A stretch of 64,000 nt of DNA from an uncultured Porphyromonadaceae bacterium (GTDB lineage: Bacteria > Bacteroidota > Bacteroidia > Bacteroidales > Porphyromonadaceae), in assembly GCA_947253625.1 (NCBI GenBank), contig CAMYAB010000007.1:1-64000 (forward strand). Direction: 5' to 3'. Made by a program: the position numbers and the translations under genes. Of this stretch, positions 7,711-16,634 are shown piece by piece. A model generated the notes under the pieces. The model saw nothing but the letters and a program-made list of their open reading frames with translations. It did no database searches and was not told the origin of the DNA. Positions within the stretch are counted from its first letter, which is position 1. The number at the start of each line of letters is the position of its first letter.

Positions 7711-8445
7711 ATGATATTCAACGTAGTAGCAACAGGGAGCTCCGGCAACTGCTATACCCTTACGAGCTCAACCGGGGAGATCCTCATCATCGAGGCCGGC
7801 ATAAGGTACGACCGCATACTCAGGGCTATCAACTACGAGCTGCAAAGCGTCGCAGGCGTCATCATCAGCCACCGCCACGGCGATCACGCCCAAGCCCTAA
7901 AGAAGTGCCAGGAGGCAGGTTTGCATACCTACATCAACCAAGACACCGCCCGGCACAAAAGAGCGCTAATACCGCACTATACGCACGTCATTAGGGACAG
8001 TTTTTGGGTGGGTGGCTACTACATCACCCCCCTGGAGGTCACCCACGATGTGCCGTGCCATGCGTTTGTGATCACGCACCGAGAGCTCGGCAACCGCCGA
8101 CTGGTCTTTGCCACCGACTGCGTGACCTTCCCCTACCGGGTGCAGAATGTTGCTTTTTTTGCCGTCGAATGCAACTACGACGACAACACCCTCCAATACG
8201 CCATCGACAACGGCATAACCCACCCACAGGAGCGCCACCGCCTGGAGTGTAGCCACATGGAGCTCCGGCAGACCATCCAAGCGATCAACCTCCAGCGAGA
8301 GGCGAGCCGGGACACCCTGCACTCCGCCCTACTTATCCACACCTCAAGCCGACACGCCACCCCCTCGGAGATGATCGACCAAGTAGAGCGAGGGACGGGG
8401 ATACCCACGTACGTAGCAGAGCCAAAGCAAGTGTATGAACTATGA
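7711..8445 (+). CDS. Metallo-beta-lactamase-fold hydrolase (YycJ-like)
   Basis: 244 aa. The metal site H54-R-H56-G-D58-H59 (SHRHGDHAQAL) follows the ATGSSGNCYTL start typical of YycJ/WalJ-like proteins. A second set of ligands is likely around Asp in FATDCVTFP and the C-terminal histidine-rich region. MBL-fold proteins of this sort are found beside RecT in several phage recombination modules and may act as a nuclease. The substrate is inferred from context only. It overlaps the next gene by 4 bp. Confidence 0.85.
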   Translation: MIFNVVATGSSGNCYTLTSSTGEILIIEAGIRYDRILRAINYELQSVAGVIISHRHGDHAQALKKCQEAGLHTYINQDTARHKRALIPHYTHVIRDSFWVGGYYITPLEVTHDVPCHAFVITHRELGNRRLVFATDCVTFPYRVQNVAFFAVECNYDDNTLQYAIDNGITHPQERHRLECSHMELRQTIQAINLQREASRDTLHSALLIHTSSRHATPSEMIDQVERGTGIPTYVAEPKQVYEL

Positions 8446-8678
8446 GGGACGAAATGACCGAAAGTGAAAGGGTCGAAATCATGACCGAACGCGCCTTCAT
8501 CGAAGCACGCCGAAAGCAGTACCTCATCCACCTCTGGGAGGTCAACAGCCCACACTTCTCCCGGGAGCAATGCATCCGAATCATCGCCCCAAGGGCAGGC
8601 TATACGTACGACGGAGCCAAAGACGCCCTGAGGAAAATGGGCTACTACTCAAACAATAAAGACCGTAAAAAACAATGA
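8442..8678 (+). CDS. Small phage protein, unknown function
   Basis: 78 aa, basic and helical, with an HTH-like stretch (FSREQCIRIIAPRAGYTYDGAKDALRKMGYY). It overlaps both neighbours by 4 bp (ATGA), so translation is coupled between the MBL gene and the initiator gene. No family recognised. Confidence 0.65.
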   Translation: MRDEMTESERVEIMTERAFIEARRKQYLIHLWEVNSPHFSREQCIRIIAPRAGYTYDGAKDALRKMGYYSNNKDRKKQ

Positions 8679-9781
8679 TACCCACCAACGGATGGATCAA
8701 GCTCCACCGACAAATAACCGACTGGCAACACTGGAGCAACCCCAATGTGCTGGCCACCTTCATCCACCTGCTCACCATGGCAAACTGGGAGGACAAACAG
8801 TGGCAGGGCCTAACCATACAGCGCGGCCAGCTCATGACAAGCCAACCAATTCTAAGCGAAGAAACGGGTATTCCACGCACAACTTTACGAAGGGCGTTAT
8901 CCACACTTCAAGATACTGGAGAAATTAAAGTGGAAGTCGTACAAATAGGCAAAAGGAAAGAGCAGACCTTAATTACTGTACTTAATTACGAGGCCTATCA
9001 AGGAGATGATGAAATGCGTAAAAGTGATGGCAAAATACACAATTGCACGGCCAACGAAATGGCCAACGGACGGCCAACGAACACGGCCAACGAAATGGCC
9101 AACGGGAAAGCCAGTCTACAAAACGGATTTGAAGGGGTTGATACTTCTAGTGTGGCCAACGAGAAAAATATTGCACACCACGGTGGGGTGGCCATGACTA
9201 AAGAATATATAAGAAGTAATAAGAATAATATATTAACAACAACAACGCGCGAGCGCAAGGAAAACGAAAACGAAAAAAAATTAGATGGAGGCCACAGCCA
9301 GGTAAACACGGAGAAACAGGGAGAAAAGAAAGAAAAAAATTGCGCGAAAAAAGAAAGAAAAGAAACAGACGATTATACGGAGCTCAGAAATAACAACTCA
9401 AGAATCGTCGCAGGTCTCAAGTCGAATGTCGCTTGGGTCAATGATACCGCCACAATTTGCAAAACGAATCCTGCCCTGGTAGTTGACAAGCTGGCAGAAT
9501 TCGAGCTCAGCAACAACACAAACTTTCATGCACTTGAGCCGGACACAGCACCGCGGCACTTTGTCAAGTGGCTACGACTATCCACCGACATAGACAGCCG
9601 GAGGAGCAGGGCACGGCAAAAGGCAACACGAAAACCGACCCCCCAAGCCGACAAAGACCCCAACGCCGCCTGGAGGAATCCACAAATCCAAGCCATGCTA
9701 CAGCGAAACCGAGAGGAATCGGCACGACAGCTCCGAGAATTTAGAGAACGACAACAACTACTACAAGCACAAAAACAATGA
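8675..9781 (+). CDS. DnaD-like replication initiator with internal iterons
   Basis: 368 aa. Residues 1-110 form the winged-helix domain of phage replisome organisers (GWIKLHRQITDWQHW, then TGIPRTTLRRALSTLQDTGEI and VLNYEAYQG). A low-complexity linker (about 115-240) is encoded by direct repeats and by A+T-rich DNA. A C-terminal helical domain (SRIVAGLKSNVAWVNDTA onward) resembles DnaD-type C-termini. Like lambda O, it probably binds repeats inside its own gene and recruits the helicase via the DnaC-like protein encoded directly downstream (4-bp overlap). Confidence 0.82.
   Translation: MIPTNGWIKLHRQITDWQHWSNPNVLATFIHLLTMANWEDKQWQGLTIQRGQLMTSQPILSEETGIPRTTLRRALSTLQDTGEIKVEVVQIGKRKEQTLITVLNYEAYQGDDEMRKSDGKIHNCTANEMANGRPTNTANEMANGKASLQNGFEGVDTSSVANEKNIAHHGGVAMTKEYIRSNKNNILTTTTRERKENENEKKLDGGHSQVNTEKQGEKKEKNCAKKERKETDDYTELRNNNSRIVAGLKSNVAWVNDTATICKTNPALVVDKLAEFELSNNTNFHALEPDTAPRHFVKWLRLSTDIDSRRSRARQKATRKPTPQADKDPNAAWRNPQIQAMLQRNREESARQLREFRERQQLLQAQKQ
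9049..9300. other. Probable phage replication origin inside the initiator gene
   Basis: GGCCAACG occurs at 9049, 9061, 9072, 9085, 9097 and 9154, the first five with 11-13 bp spacing. Strongly A+T-rich DNA follows (about 9190-9290). Iterons plus an unwinding region within an initiator gene is the lambda-O arrangement. The role is inferred. Confidence 0.6.
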
Positions 9782-10512
9782 ACGCAAAAGAACTAATGGC
9801 AATGCTGCAGGATCGGGGACGACTGGTCACCATCCAAAGAATACCCGCCGGCATCAAGACCGAGCAGGTGATGAGCCTAGTGGAGGAGATAGGCAGGCAG
9901 TACACACCCCTCTTCACCATCGACACCGACAACTTCAGAGCCTACACCAACGCCATCAAGTGGCTACTTGCAGACCCAACCATGGAAGCAGACCACCCCA
10001 ACGGCAACCACACCATCCCGGGCGACCTGTCCAAGGGGCTCCTTGTCAGCGGCACCACGGGCACCGGCAAAAGCCTACTCCTGGAGATCCTCGAAGCCCT
10101 CGCAACCCTCCTGCAGCCAAAGATGATGACCTACCACCGCCCCACCTACGCACAGGGAGGGGAGACAGCCGGATACCGAGAGGTGCCCCTACTTTGGAAA
10201 ACATACCGGGCAGACAGCATCACCGACGAGTACCAGACAAACGGCGAACTCGACAAATTCAAGAAAGCCCGGGTGATAGCCATACAGGACATGGGCACAG
10301 AGCCGACCGAAACACTCTACATGGGGACGCGGGCAAACGTCATGCGGCAGATCATCGAGCACCGAGCAGACGACAAGGGGCTCATCACGCTCGTCACAAC
10401 GAATCTCACCCCGGATCAGTTCGCAACTCAGTATGGGGAGCGGGTGCGGAGCCGCCTCTTTTCGATGTTTAATTTCCTGTATTTAGGAGGACGAGACCGC
10501 CGCCTCTACTAA
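9778..10512 (+). CDS. DnaC/IstB-like helicase loader ATPase
   Basis: 244 aa AAA+ protein with Walker A GTTGTGKS (residues 92-99), Walker B-like VIAIQDMG (about 157-164) and an arginine-rich C-terminal end (YGERVRSRLFSMFN) typical of DnaC/DnaI loaders. Its position directly after the initiator fits loading of the host DnaB helicase at the phage origin. Confidence 0.85.
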   Translation: MNAKELMAMLQDRGRLVTIQRIPAGIKTEQVMSLVEEIGRQYTPLFTIDTDNFRAYTNAIKWLLADPTMEADHPNGNHTIPGDLSKGLLVSGTTGTGKSLLLEILEALATLLQPKMMTYHRPTYAQGGETAGYREVPLLWKTYRADSITDEYQTNGELDKFKKARVIAIQDMGTEPTETLYMGTRANVMRQIIEHRADDKGLITLVTTNLTPDQFATQYGERVRSRLFSMFNFLYLGGRDRRLY

Positions 10513-10683
10513 ACGATGGGGGATGACACTTTCAACAAAAAGCCCATTTTTGGGGTCATACGTTCGTTTCTGTGAGGTTTTGCCCGAGAAACGAATAAGA
10601 CCATAGGACGAAAATAAAAACGCAAGGAAACGCAAATATGGAAGTCGGCGACAAAAGACTAAAATCAATCGAATACCCGGACG

Positions 10684-11037
10684 ATGAAAAACGAGGAGAG
10701 TAGGATCCAGCAGGCCTGTGTACGCTGGTTTAGATTACAGTACCCCCGTCTGGTCCTTTTTGCCATCCCCAACGGTGGCAACCGCAACGCCGTCACAGGG
10801 GCCATCCTCAAGTCGGAGGGAGTACTGGCCGGGGTCAGTGACCTCATCCTACTCTACCCGAGAGGGGCGTACCACGGACTCTGTATCGAGATGAAAACAC
10901 CAAAGGGGAGGCAGCAGGAGAGCCAGAAGCAATTCCAACGACAAGCCGAGGCCGCCGGGTACAAATACATCATTTGTCGCAGTTTGGATAGTTTTGTGGC
11001 AGAGATACGGGAGTATCTACACCCTTCGACAGCATGA
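10684..11037 (+). CDS. VRR-NUC domain nuclease (Holliday-junction-resolvase-like)
   Basis: 117 aa, the size of a stand-alone VRR-NUC phage nuclease. The PD-(D/E)xK-type residues D53, E69 and K71 are visible (GVSDLILL, then CIEMKT), with the family GGNRN motif before them. It probably resolves branched replication or recombination intermediates before packaging. It lies 171 bp after the loader gene; that gap holds no convincing gene. Confidence 0.9.
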   Translation: MKNEESRIQQACVRWFRLQYPRLVLFAIPNGGNRNAVTGAILKSEGVLAGVSDLILLYPRGAYHGLCIEMKTPKGRQQESQKQFQRQAEAAGYKYIICRSLDSFVAEIREYLHPSTA

Positions 11038-11114
11038 AGTGGTTTTTTGAGTTTGTTGGATTAGATCACTTTTCATTTTATCCGAGTACTTACCGAGAGT
11101 TTCGTTATGGTCCG

Positions 11115-11151
11115 GTGCCCCCCGTCGAGTAGGCAGGGGGCACTTTTCTTT
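11115..11151 (+). terminator. Terminator separating early and late genes
   Basis: GTGCCCCC and GGGGGCAC form an 8-bp stem followed by TTTTCTTTG. It lies between the VRR-NUC gene and terminase, the expected early/late boundary. Confidence 0.75.
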
Positions 11152-11158
11152 GTGTGCC

Positions 11159-11166
11159 TATATTTG
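11159..11166 (+). promoter_or_regulatory. Possible late promoter -7 box
   Basis: TATATTTG fits TAnnTTTG and lies 31 bp before the terminase small-subunit start. No good -33 TTTG is seen at the right distance, so an activator may be needed. Confidence 0.4.
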
Positions 11167-11197
11167 CCAAAAAGGCAATACTTTACGACGATTCACG

Positions 11198-11674
11198 ATG
11201 GAAAAGAAAACGCAACCCGAACAGCCGAAGACAGCAACAACAAAGCGTAAAACAACCACCCGGAAGAGCCCGGCAACCAAGAGACCGGAGCAAATAACCA
11301 AGGAGGCCAAGACTGCCAAGGCAAAAGAGCTGTTTTTCAAAGCGTACGAAGCTAACCTCGGCAACGTCTCGGATGCAGCCCGGAAGGCAGGTATCGAGCG
11401 CACGACCTACTACAAATGGATCGAGGCAGACAAGGAGTTCAAGGACAAATGCGACACAGTCATTGAGACGCAGAAAGACTTTGCAGAGAGCATGCTCATG
11501 CGGCTCATACGGGACGGAGACTCCGGCGCCGTTCGTTTCTATCTCAGCACCAAAGGACGCGACAGGGGCTACGGTGACAGAGTGGAGGTAACCGGGGCGG
11601 AGGGCAAAGACCTAGTCCCAAACATATCCATTCAGATCATCGACGACAAGAAGGACGTAGAGGACAAGGGGTAA
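11198..11674 (+). CDS. Terminase small subunit
   Basis: 158 aa. A basic, lysine/threonine-rich N-terminal tail (1-35) is followed by a DNA-binding HTH (NVSDAARKAGIERTTYYKWIEADKEF) and an oligomerisation helix region, as in phage terminase small subunits. Its stop overlaps the start of the large subunit (TAATG). The start was set at the ATG after the promoter-like box. Confidence 0.85.
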   Translation: MEKKTQPEQPKTATTKRKTTTRKSPATKRPEQITKEAKTAKAKELFFKAYEANLGNVSDAARKAGIERTTYYKWIEADKEFKDKCDTVIETQKDFAESMLMRLIRDGDSGAVRFYLSTKGRDRGYGDRVEVTGAEGKDLVPNISIQIIDDKKDVEDKG

Positions 11675-12891
11675 TGTCAAGCGGAGCCGCCAGCATACAG
11701 ACAACACCGGTATTTAGAGAGATACAAAATGCCTACACAAACGGGTACACAACAGTATCCGCCCAAGGCGGCGCACGCAGTGGCAAGACCTACAATATCC
11801 TTATTTGGATCATCGCCTACACCCTCAAGCACGCCAACACAAAGGTTACCATCGCACGCGCCACACTTCCGGCACTGAAAAAAACAGTCCTGGAGGACTT
11901 CAAAGCCATACTCATCAAGCTCAACCTCTACCGTGACAGGAGCCTAAACAAAACGGAGCTTACCTACCAGCTACCAAATGGCAGCTACTTTGAGTTCATC
12001 AGCACGGACAGCGAGCAAAAGCTAAGAGGAGGCAAACGGGACATCCTTTTTTGCAACGAGGCAAACGAGCTCACACACATAGCCTGGCAACAGCTCAAAA
12101 TGCGGACCACGAAGTTTGCAATCATTGACTATAACCCCTCGTTTGGCACCGACCATTGGATTCATTCAGAGGTCAACAACGACGAAAGAACTAGGTTTTT
12201 CAAAACAACCTACAAGGACAACCCATTCCTAGAGGCAACCATCATTGAGGAGATCGAGAGCCTAAAGACGAAAAACCCCTCACTGTGGAAAGTGTACGGA
12301 GAGGGAGAGACGGCAAAGATAGAGGGACTAGTCTTTGAGGAGTTTACCACTGTGGACGAGATACCAAGCTATGTAAAAAAACAATGGTACGGTATTGATT
12401 ACGGCTATTCCAACGACCCGACAGCAATAGTACGCATAGGACTACACGAGAGCGATTTGTATATCCAAGAGATAGCATATTATACCCACCTAGGAGGGGC
12501 GGATATAATCGAAATACTAAAGGACGCACGAAATAAGTACGGACGGTATAAAATCATAGCAGAGAGTGCAGACCCCAGACTTAACGACGAAATAGCAAAC
12601 GCAGGGTTACTGATATACCCAGTAAAGAAATATGCAGGCTCAATAAACGCAGGTATTCTAAAAATGCAGGAGTACCACTTCAAGGTAACGAAAGAGAGTA
12701 CCAATGTCCAAAAGGAGCTTAACAGCTACACGTGGTTAAAGGACAAGGACGGTATCACCACCAACACACCAATAGACTGTTATAATCACGCCATCGACGC
12801 AGCCCGGTATGTCGTGCTGAGTGAGATTCTCGGAGCCAACGGCCAAGCGGTAAACGTACGCAGGATAGCCCGCAGGATAGGGAGACTATAA
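11674..12891 (+). CDS. Terminase large subunit
   Basis: 405 aa. The ATPase domain has Walker A-like GGARSGKT (residues 32-39) and Walker B-like DILFCNEANEL. The C-terminal RNase-H-fold nuclease starts with GIDYGYSNDPTA and has a later acidic residue in AESADPRLND. It packages phage DNA into the prohead through the portal. The family is the PBSX/Terminase_3 type. Confidence 0.95.
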   Translation: MSSGAASIQTTPVFREIQNAYTNGYTTVSAQGGARSGKTYNILIWIIAYTLKHANTKVTIARATLPALKKTVLEDFKAILIKLNLYRDRSLNKTELTYQLPNGSYFEFISTDSEQKLRGGKRDILFCNEANELTHIAWQQLKMRTTKFAIIDYNPSFGTDHWIHSEVNNDERTRFFKTTYKDNPFLEATIIEEIESLKTKNPSLWKVYGEGETAKIEGLVFEEFTTVDEIPSYVKKQWYGIDYGYSNDPTAIVRIGLHESDLYIQEIAYYTHLGGADIIEILKDARNKYGRYKIIAESADPRLNDEIANAGLLIYPVKKYAGSINAGILKMQEYHFKVTKESTNVQKELNSYTWLKDKDGITTNTPIDCYNHAIDAARYVVLSEILGANGQAVNVRRIARRIGRL

Positions 12892-12910
12892 ACCACACAG
12901 ATACACAAAC

Positions 12911-14287
12911 ATGATACAGGAGATTCTGAATTTAGACAGTGAGACCGCCATCGTGCAGGAGCTCAAAAATAAAACATTCACCCCGCCAAAGTGGAGCGAC
13001 CTCGTAAAAGAGTACGACCCCACCAAGCACCCCGTGATGGACAAGAGCAGGTACCCCGACCACCTATCCGACAGTGGGCAGGTGATACCCGTTTCAAGGG
13101 TCACGCACGCCCTCCAAAAGCTGGCGGTGGACCGCACCACGGAAATAACCTTCGCAACCCCGGCGAAGCGAAACTACCACCTGGACGAGGAGAACGAGCG
13201 CCAAGTAAAGGTGCGCGGGTATATAGAGGGTATCCTCCACAGTGTAAGAATTGACGCCCTGAATCTAGAGCGAGCGCGCTACTATTACGCAGCCTGCGAA
13301 TTTGCTACCATCTGGTACAGCATCAAGAAGCCCATCTCGTACAACGGGGACAAGTTCATGCAAAAGCTCAGAACCCGCACGTTTTCACCAATGCAGGGTG
13401 AGGAGATATACCCCCTTTTCGATGACAGCGGTGACCTAGTCGCACAATCAATCGAGACTAAGCTTAGCGACAAAAAGACTACTTACTTTGACACCTACAC
13501 AGCAGACCGACACATCCAATGGCGGAGCTACGGAAGCGACAGCCCGAAGCGAACGCTGGACGAGCCAATAACACTGCAAAAAATACCCCTGGTCTACATG
13601 GTTAGGCCGCTACCTATTTGGGAGCATACCAGCCCGATAGTGTACGAGATGGAGTGGACGCAGAGCCGCAATGGAAACTACATACAGCAAAACGCCAAGC
13701 CCCTGCTCGGGATATTTGCGGACCGGGAGATCGAGGTAGGCGCAGACCCCGAGAGCGGAGACCCCAACCAAGGGCTCGGTGTCTACCAGTTCCCACAGGG
13801 GGCGGACGTGCGATACATCACCTGGCAGCAGGCCACGGAGAGCACAAAGTTTCATATTGACGAGCTGCGAAAAAACTTCTTTACGACGTTACAGCTCCCG
13901 GACTGGAGCTACGAAAATATGAAAAGCACCCCGATGAGTGGCGAAGCACGCAAGCAGCTATTCATAGACGCCCACCTCAAAGCACGCCGGGAGAGTGGGG
14001 CCTGGGTAGAAGCCCTGGAGCGTGAAATAAACATCATCAAGAGCTACCTAAAGCTCTGGCTCCCCACAGAGTGGCACCCGGACATCGACGCCGTAACCGT
14101 GGATTATGAGATACAACCATTCGCTATTTCCGAGGAGCGGGACCGCATCGAGAATATAGCACTCGCAAAGAATGCCCGCATGCTATCCACCGTGGAAGCC
14201 GTGAAGCGTCTCGGCTGGGTGCGAGACGTAGACCGAGAGCTGGAGCAGTTGAGCGAAGCCGAAAACGCACTACATCAATACGAGTAA
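12911..14287 (+). CDS. Portal protein
   Basis: 458 aa, the usual portal length, placed between terminase and the head morphogenesis gene. It is rich in aromatic beta stretches, with a long C-terminal helical part (LEREINIIKSYLKLWLP). It is most like SPP1-gp6-type portals, which form the dodecameric DNA-entry ring. The assignment rests on order, length and overall pattern. Confidence 0.85.
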   Translation: MIQEILNLDSETAIVQELKNKTFTPPKWSDLVKEYDPTKHPVMDKSRYPDHLSDSGQVIPVSRVTHALQKLAVDRTTEITFATPAKRNYHLDEENERQVKVRGYIEGILHSVRIDALNLERARYYYAACEFATIWYSIKKPISYNGDKFMQKLRTRTFSPMQGEEIYPLFDDSGDLVAQSIETKLSDKKTTYFDTYTADRHIQWRSYGSDSPKRTLDEPITLQKIPLVYMVRPLPIWEHTSPIVYEMEWTQSRNGNYIQQNAKPLLGIFADREIEVGADPESGDPNQGLGVYQFPQGADVRYITWQQATESTKFHIDELRKNFFTTLQLPDWSYENMKSTPMSGEARKQLFIDAHLKARRESGAWVEALEREINIIKSYLKLWLPTEWHPDIDAVTVDYEIQPFAISEERDRIENIALAKNARMLSTVEAVKRLGWVRDVDRELEQLSEAENALHQYE

Positions 14288-14296
14288 TAAAGCATA

Positions 14297-16174
14297 ATGG
14301 CTAAGAGTAGCATATCCCCCAACCCATTTGAGCGAAAGCACCGACAGCTACTTAATGCAATAGAGAGGAAGATACAACAAGCCTTCCAAGGTTTGCACCT
14401 ATCAGCAAGCCAAGCCTTGGAGAGTGTCCCCTTTGATAGCATAGACCCGGACGAGGGCTTTGACCTATCCAAGTACCCGACCCTGGAAGCCCAAATAAAC
14501 AACCTCACAGAGAAGACCCAAAGGGAGATAATCAACAGCATAAGCGAAGCCATACGCTCAACGTACGCCGTAAGCACCGACAAAGCCATAGACCTGGTAA
14601 AGCACTACCTAGGCGACAAGGACGGACGGCTATACATCAACACCCTACAAAGGGCAGGAGGAGCGGTAGCCTTTCAAAAGCGGTGGTTCAATAACCACCC
14701 CATATCCCAAAAGGTATGGAACATTACCGACCAATTCAAAAGCGAGATAGAGGAGAGAGTGACGGCAGACCTGCTAAGCGGCACACCCGCCGACCAAATA
14801 AGCCGAAACCTACGCAACTACCTCAACGAGCCAAACAAGCTATTCAGACGCCAAAGAGGAGCGGACGGAGTACTGAGGTTATCCAAGAACGCCAGAGCCT
14901 ACCACCCCGGGCAAGGAGTATACAGAAGCAGCTACAAAAACGCCCGACGCCTAGCCCTTACAGAAGTCAACAACGCCTACCGAAAGGCAGACAGCGACCG
15001 ATGGCAGCAGTTGGACTTCGTTATCGGAGTACGGGTGCAGCTATCCAACAACCACACCTACCGCGACCACAAAGGCCGTCTCCGTACACTCGTAGACATT
15101 TGCGACGACCTCAAAGGGGATTATCCCAAGGACTTCGTATTCACGAGCTGGCACCCACACTGCAGGTGCATCGCCACCCCCATACTCAAGAGCCGAGAGG
15201 AGATGGCACTAGACCGAGAGCGAATCCTCAAAGGCGAGGAGCCAACCCCAAGCCCACACGAGGTAAAGGACATGCCCGACAACTTCAAGGAGTGGCAAGA
15301 AGCCAACGCAAGTCGTATTCAAAAAGCCACAGAGCGGGGTACTCTGCCACACTGGTACCGAGACAACCAAGCCGTGATCGGTGAAGTGCAAATGGAGAGC
15401 AAGCCAGAGCTATCTATACTGGAGCGAGCCAAGCAAAGGCACGGCGCCAGAACGCCAGAGCAGATTGAGGGGATAAAGGAGCGGTGGAACGACCGCGCGA
15501 AGTGGAACCAAACGCTCGTGGAGATACAAAAGATTAATGCAAAGAGCATCGCATCTCAAAGAGCAAGAGGAATCAAAAATCCAATACCACCAATAGCATA
15601 CAACGAGGTGAAGCCTTTGCGACACAAATTAAGCGAAAGAGCAATCATCGGTAGATTGTCAGGTGGTGACTTGACAAAGGGGTCTTGCTCATCTCTGGCA
15701 ATGGCATACGCTGGTAACGTAAATGGATTAAATGTAAAGGACTTTAGAGGGGGTGCAAGTCAAGATTTCTTTTCGTGGTCAAACAACATTTGGACCTACC
15801 TAAAGAAGTGTGGTGGTGCCATCGCAAAACAAAAAAGCGGACTTGCAGCCGCAAATGAGTTGTTAGCAACTATGAAAGAGGGTAAGCAATACTATTTCAC
15901 AGCTGGAAGGCACGCCGCAATAGTAAGACTAAAAAACGGGAGAATGGAGTATCTAGAGTTGCAACACCCTAAAAAGAGAGAGAATGGGTTTCACCTTCTC
16001 GATAACAACACCCTTAGAAGACGATTCATGGTGACAACGGGAAGAACGACATTGAGGGCGAGTATGATGCTGGATATAGATAATCTAAATGGCGAGTATT
16101 TTAAGGAGGTGATGGGCTACATAAACACCGCATCGACAAAACAGAAAAAGGGGTTATTGGGTATGGCGAAGTGA
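14297..16174 (+). CDS. MuF-type minor head protein with C-terminal papain-like toxin domain
   Basis: 625 aa. The N-terminal 310 residues are an SPP1-gp7/MuF head morphogenesis domain (LALTEVNNAYRKADSDRW, then FTSWHPHCRC). A linker (about 314-394, PTPSPHEVKDMPDNFKEW) is repeated three more times downstream. The C-terminal 230 residues form a papain-like domain: Cys464 in KGSCSSLA, His539 in AGRHAAIV, then LELQ (Glu554, Gln556). MuF proteins are minor capsid proteins, and C-terminal toxins on them are known in temperate phages. Delivery with phage DNA is inferred. The stop codon abuts a convergent immunity-like gene. Confidence 0.85.
   Translation: MAKSSISPNPFERKHRQLLNAIERKIQQAFQGLHLSASQALESVPFDSIDPDEGFDLSKYPTLEAQINNLTEKTQREIINSISEAIRSTYAVSTDKAIDLVKHYLGDKDGRLYINTLQRAGGAVAFQKRWFNNHPISQKVWNITDQFKSEIEERVTADLLSGTPADQISRNLRNYLNEPNKLFRRQRGADGVLRLSKNARAYHPGQGVYRSSYKNARRLALTEVNNAYRKADSDRWQQLDFVIGVRVQLSNNHTYRDHKGRLRTLVDICDDLKGDYPKDFVFTSWHPHCRCIATPILKSREEMALDRERILKGEEPTPSPHEVKDMPDNFKEWQEANASRIQKATERGTLPHWYRDNQAVIGEVQMESKPELSILERAKQRHGARTPEQIEGIKERWNDRAKWNQTLVEIQKINAKSIASQRARGIKNPIPPIAYNEVKPLRHKLSERAIIGRLSGGDLTKGSCSSLAMAYAGNVNGLNVKDFRGGASQDFFSWSNNIWTYLKKCGGAIAKQKSGLAAANELLATMKEGKQYYFTAGRHAAIVRLKNGRMEYLELQHPKKRENGFHLLDNNTLRRRFMVTTGRTTLRASMMLDIDNLNGEYFKEVMGYINTASTKQKKGLLGMAK
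15244..15478 (+). repeat. Pre-toxin linker repeat, copy R1 (in frame in MuF)
   Basis: Encodes PTPSPHEVKDMPDNF and about 65 more residues. Its 3' part (15259-15478) matches copy R3 (17956-18175) over 220 bp with few differences. Its first 50-100 bp match R2 and R4. Downstream of each copy the sequence changes completely. Confidence 0.93.
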
Positions 16175-16399
16175 TTACGCACCAAAGAAGTTTTTCCAAA
16201 ATGGATTTTCCCTATCAAAGATTTCTTTTTGCTCGGAGGTGAGATTGCGAGGATAGTCCACAAAGAGATTGAAGACGGTTTGTTTATCAAATGTGAACAG
16301 ATACTCACCTATCTTATCAGTCTCAGCCCACCAGATTTTATCATCATCGCCGTCCCTGCAGAACTCCTTAATATAGTCGTAGTCACTTACCTTTTTCAT
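16175..16399 (-). CDS. Probable immunity protein 1 (for the MuF papain-like toxin)
   Basis: 74 aa from MKKVSDYDYIKEF, acidic and aromatic, A+T-rich, with no recognised family. It is convergent with muF and the two stop codons abut (16174/16175). Its first five residues and its promoter lie inside an 80-bp block also found upstream of 18833-19072. Small acidic proteins facing a polymorphic toxin are typically its immunity factor; that function is inferred. Confidence 0.7.
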   Translation of the reverse strand: MKKVSDYDYIKEFCRDGDDDKIWWAETDKIGEYLFTFDKQTVFNLFVDYPRNLTSEQKEIFDRENPFWKNFFGA

Positions 16400-16464
16400 A
16401 ATCAAAGTATTTGTCGCAAATGTAGTAAAAACAATCAATAAACACACAGCAACAATGGAGCAAG
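16385..16464 (-). promoter_or_regulatory. Junction block J1: immunity promoter plus start codon
   Basis: 80 bp nearly identical to 19058-19137. It contains the immunity start codon, codons for MKKVS, and TACATTTG (minus strand, 16424-16417), a TAnnTTTG -7 box about 18 bp from the start. The linker repeat R2 follows directly, so immunity promoter and next toxin tip move as one block. Confidence 0.65.
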
Positions 16465-16518
16465 CCGACCCCAAGCCCGCACGAGGTAAAGGACATGCCC
16501 GACAACTTCAAGCAGTGG
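16465..16518 (+). repeat. Pre-toxin linker repeat, copy R2
   Basis: Encodes PTPSPHEVKDMPDNFKQW in a frame with no start codon in front. After 16518 the DNA diverges, but the protein stays homologous for about 28 more residues (RIEDAVERGRVPYFLRDN), so this linker comes from a more distant MuF lineage. The frame stops at 16639-16641. Confidence 0.85.
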
Positions 16519-16634
16519 GCGAGGAATAACGGCTCGAGGATTGAGGATGCCGTGGAGCGTGGGAGAGTGCCGTATTTCCTACGAGATAATACAAGGCTGG
16601 TGGATAAGGGGTGTGGCACCAACCTTGAACTGCG

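Noticed and set aside
10638..10703. 21-codon ORF before the VRR-NUC gene
   Set aside because: It overlaps the nuclease start, has no family features and is too short to support.
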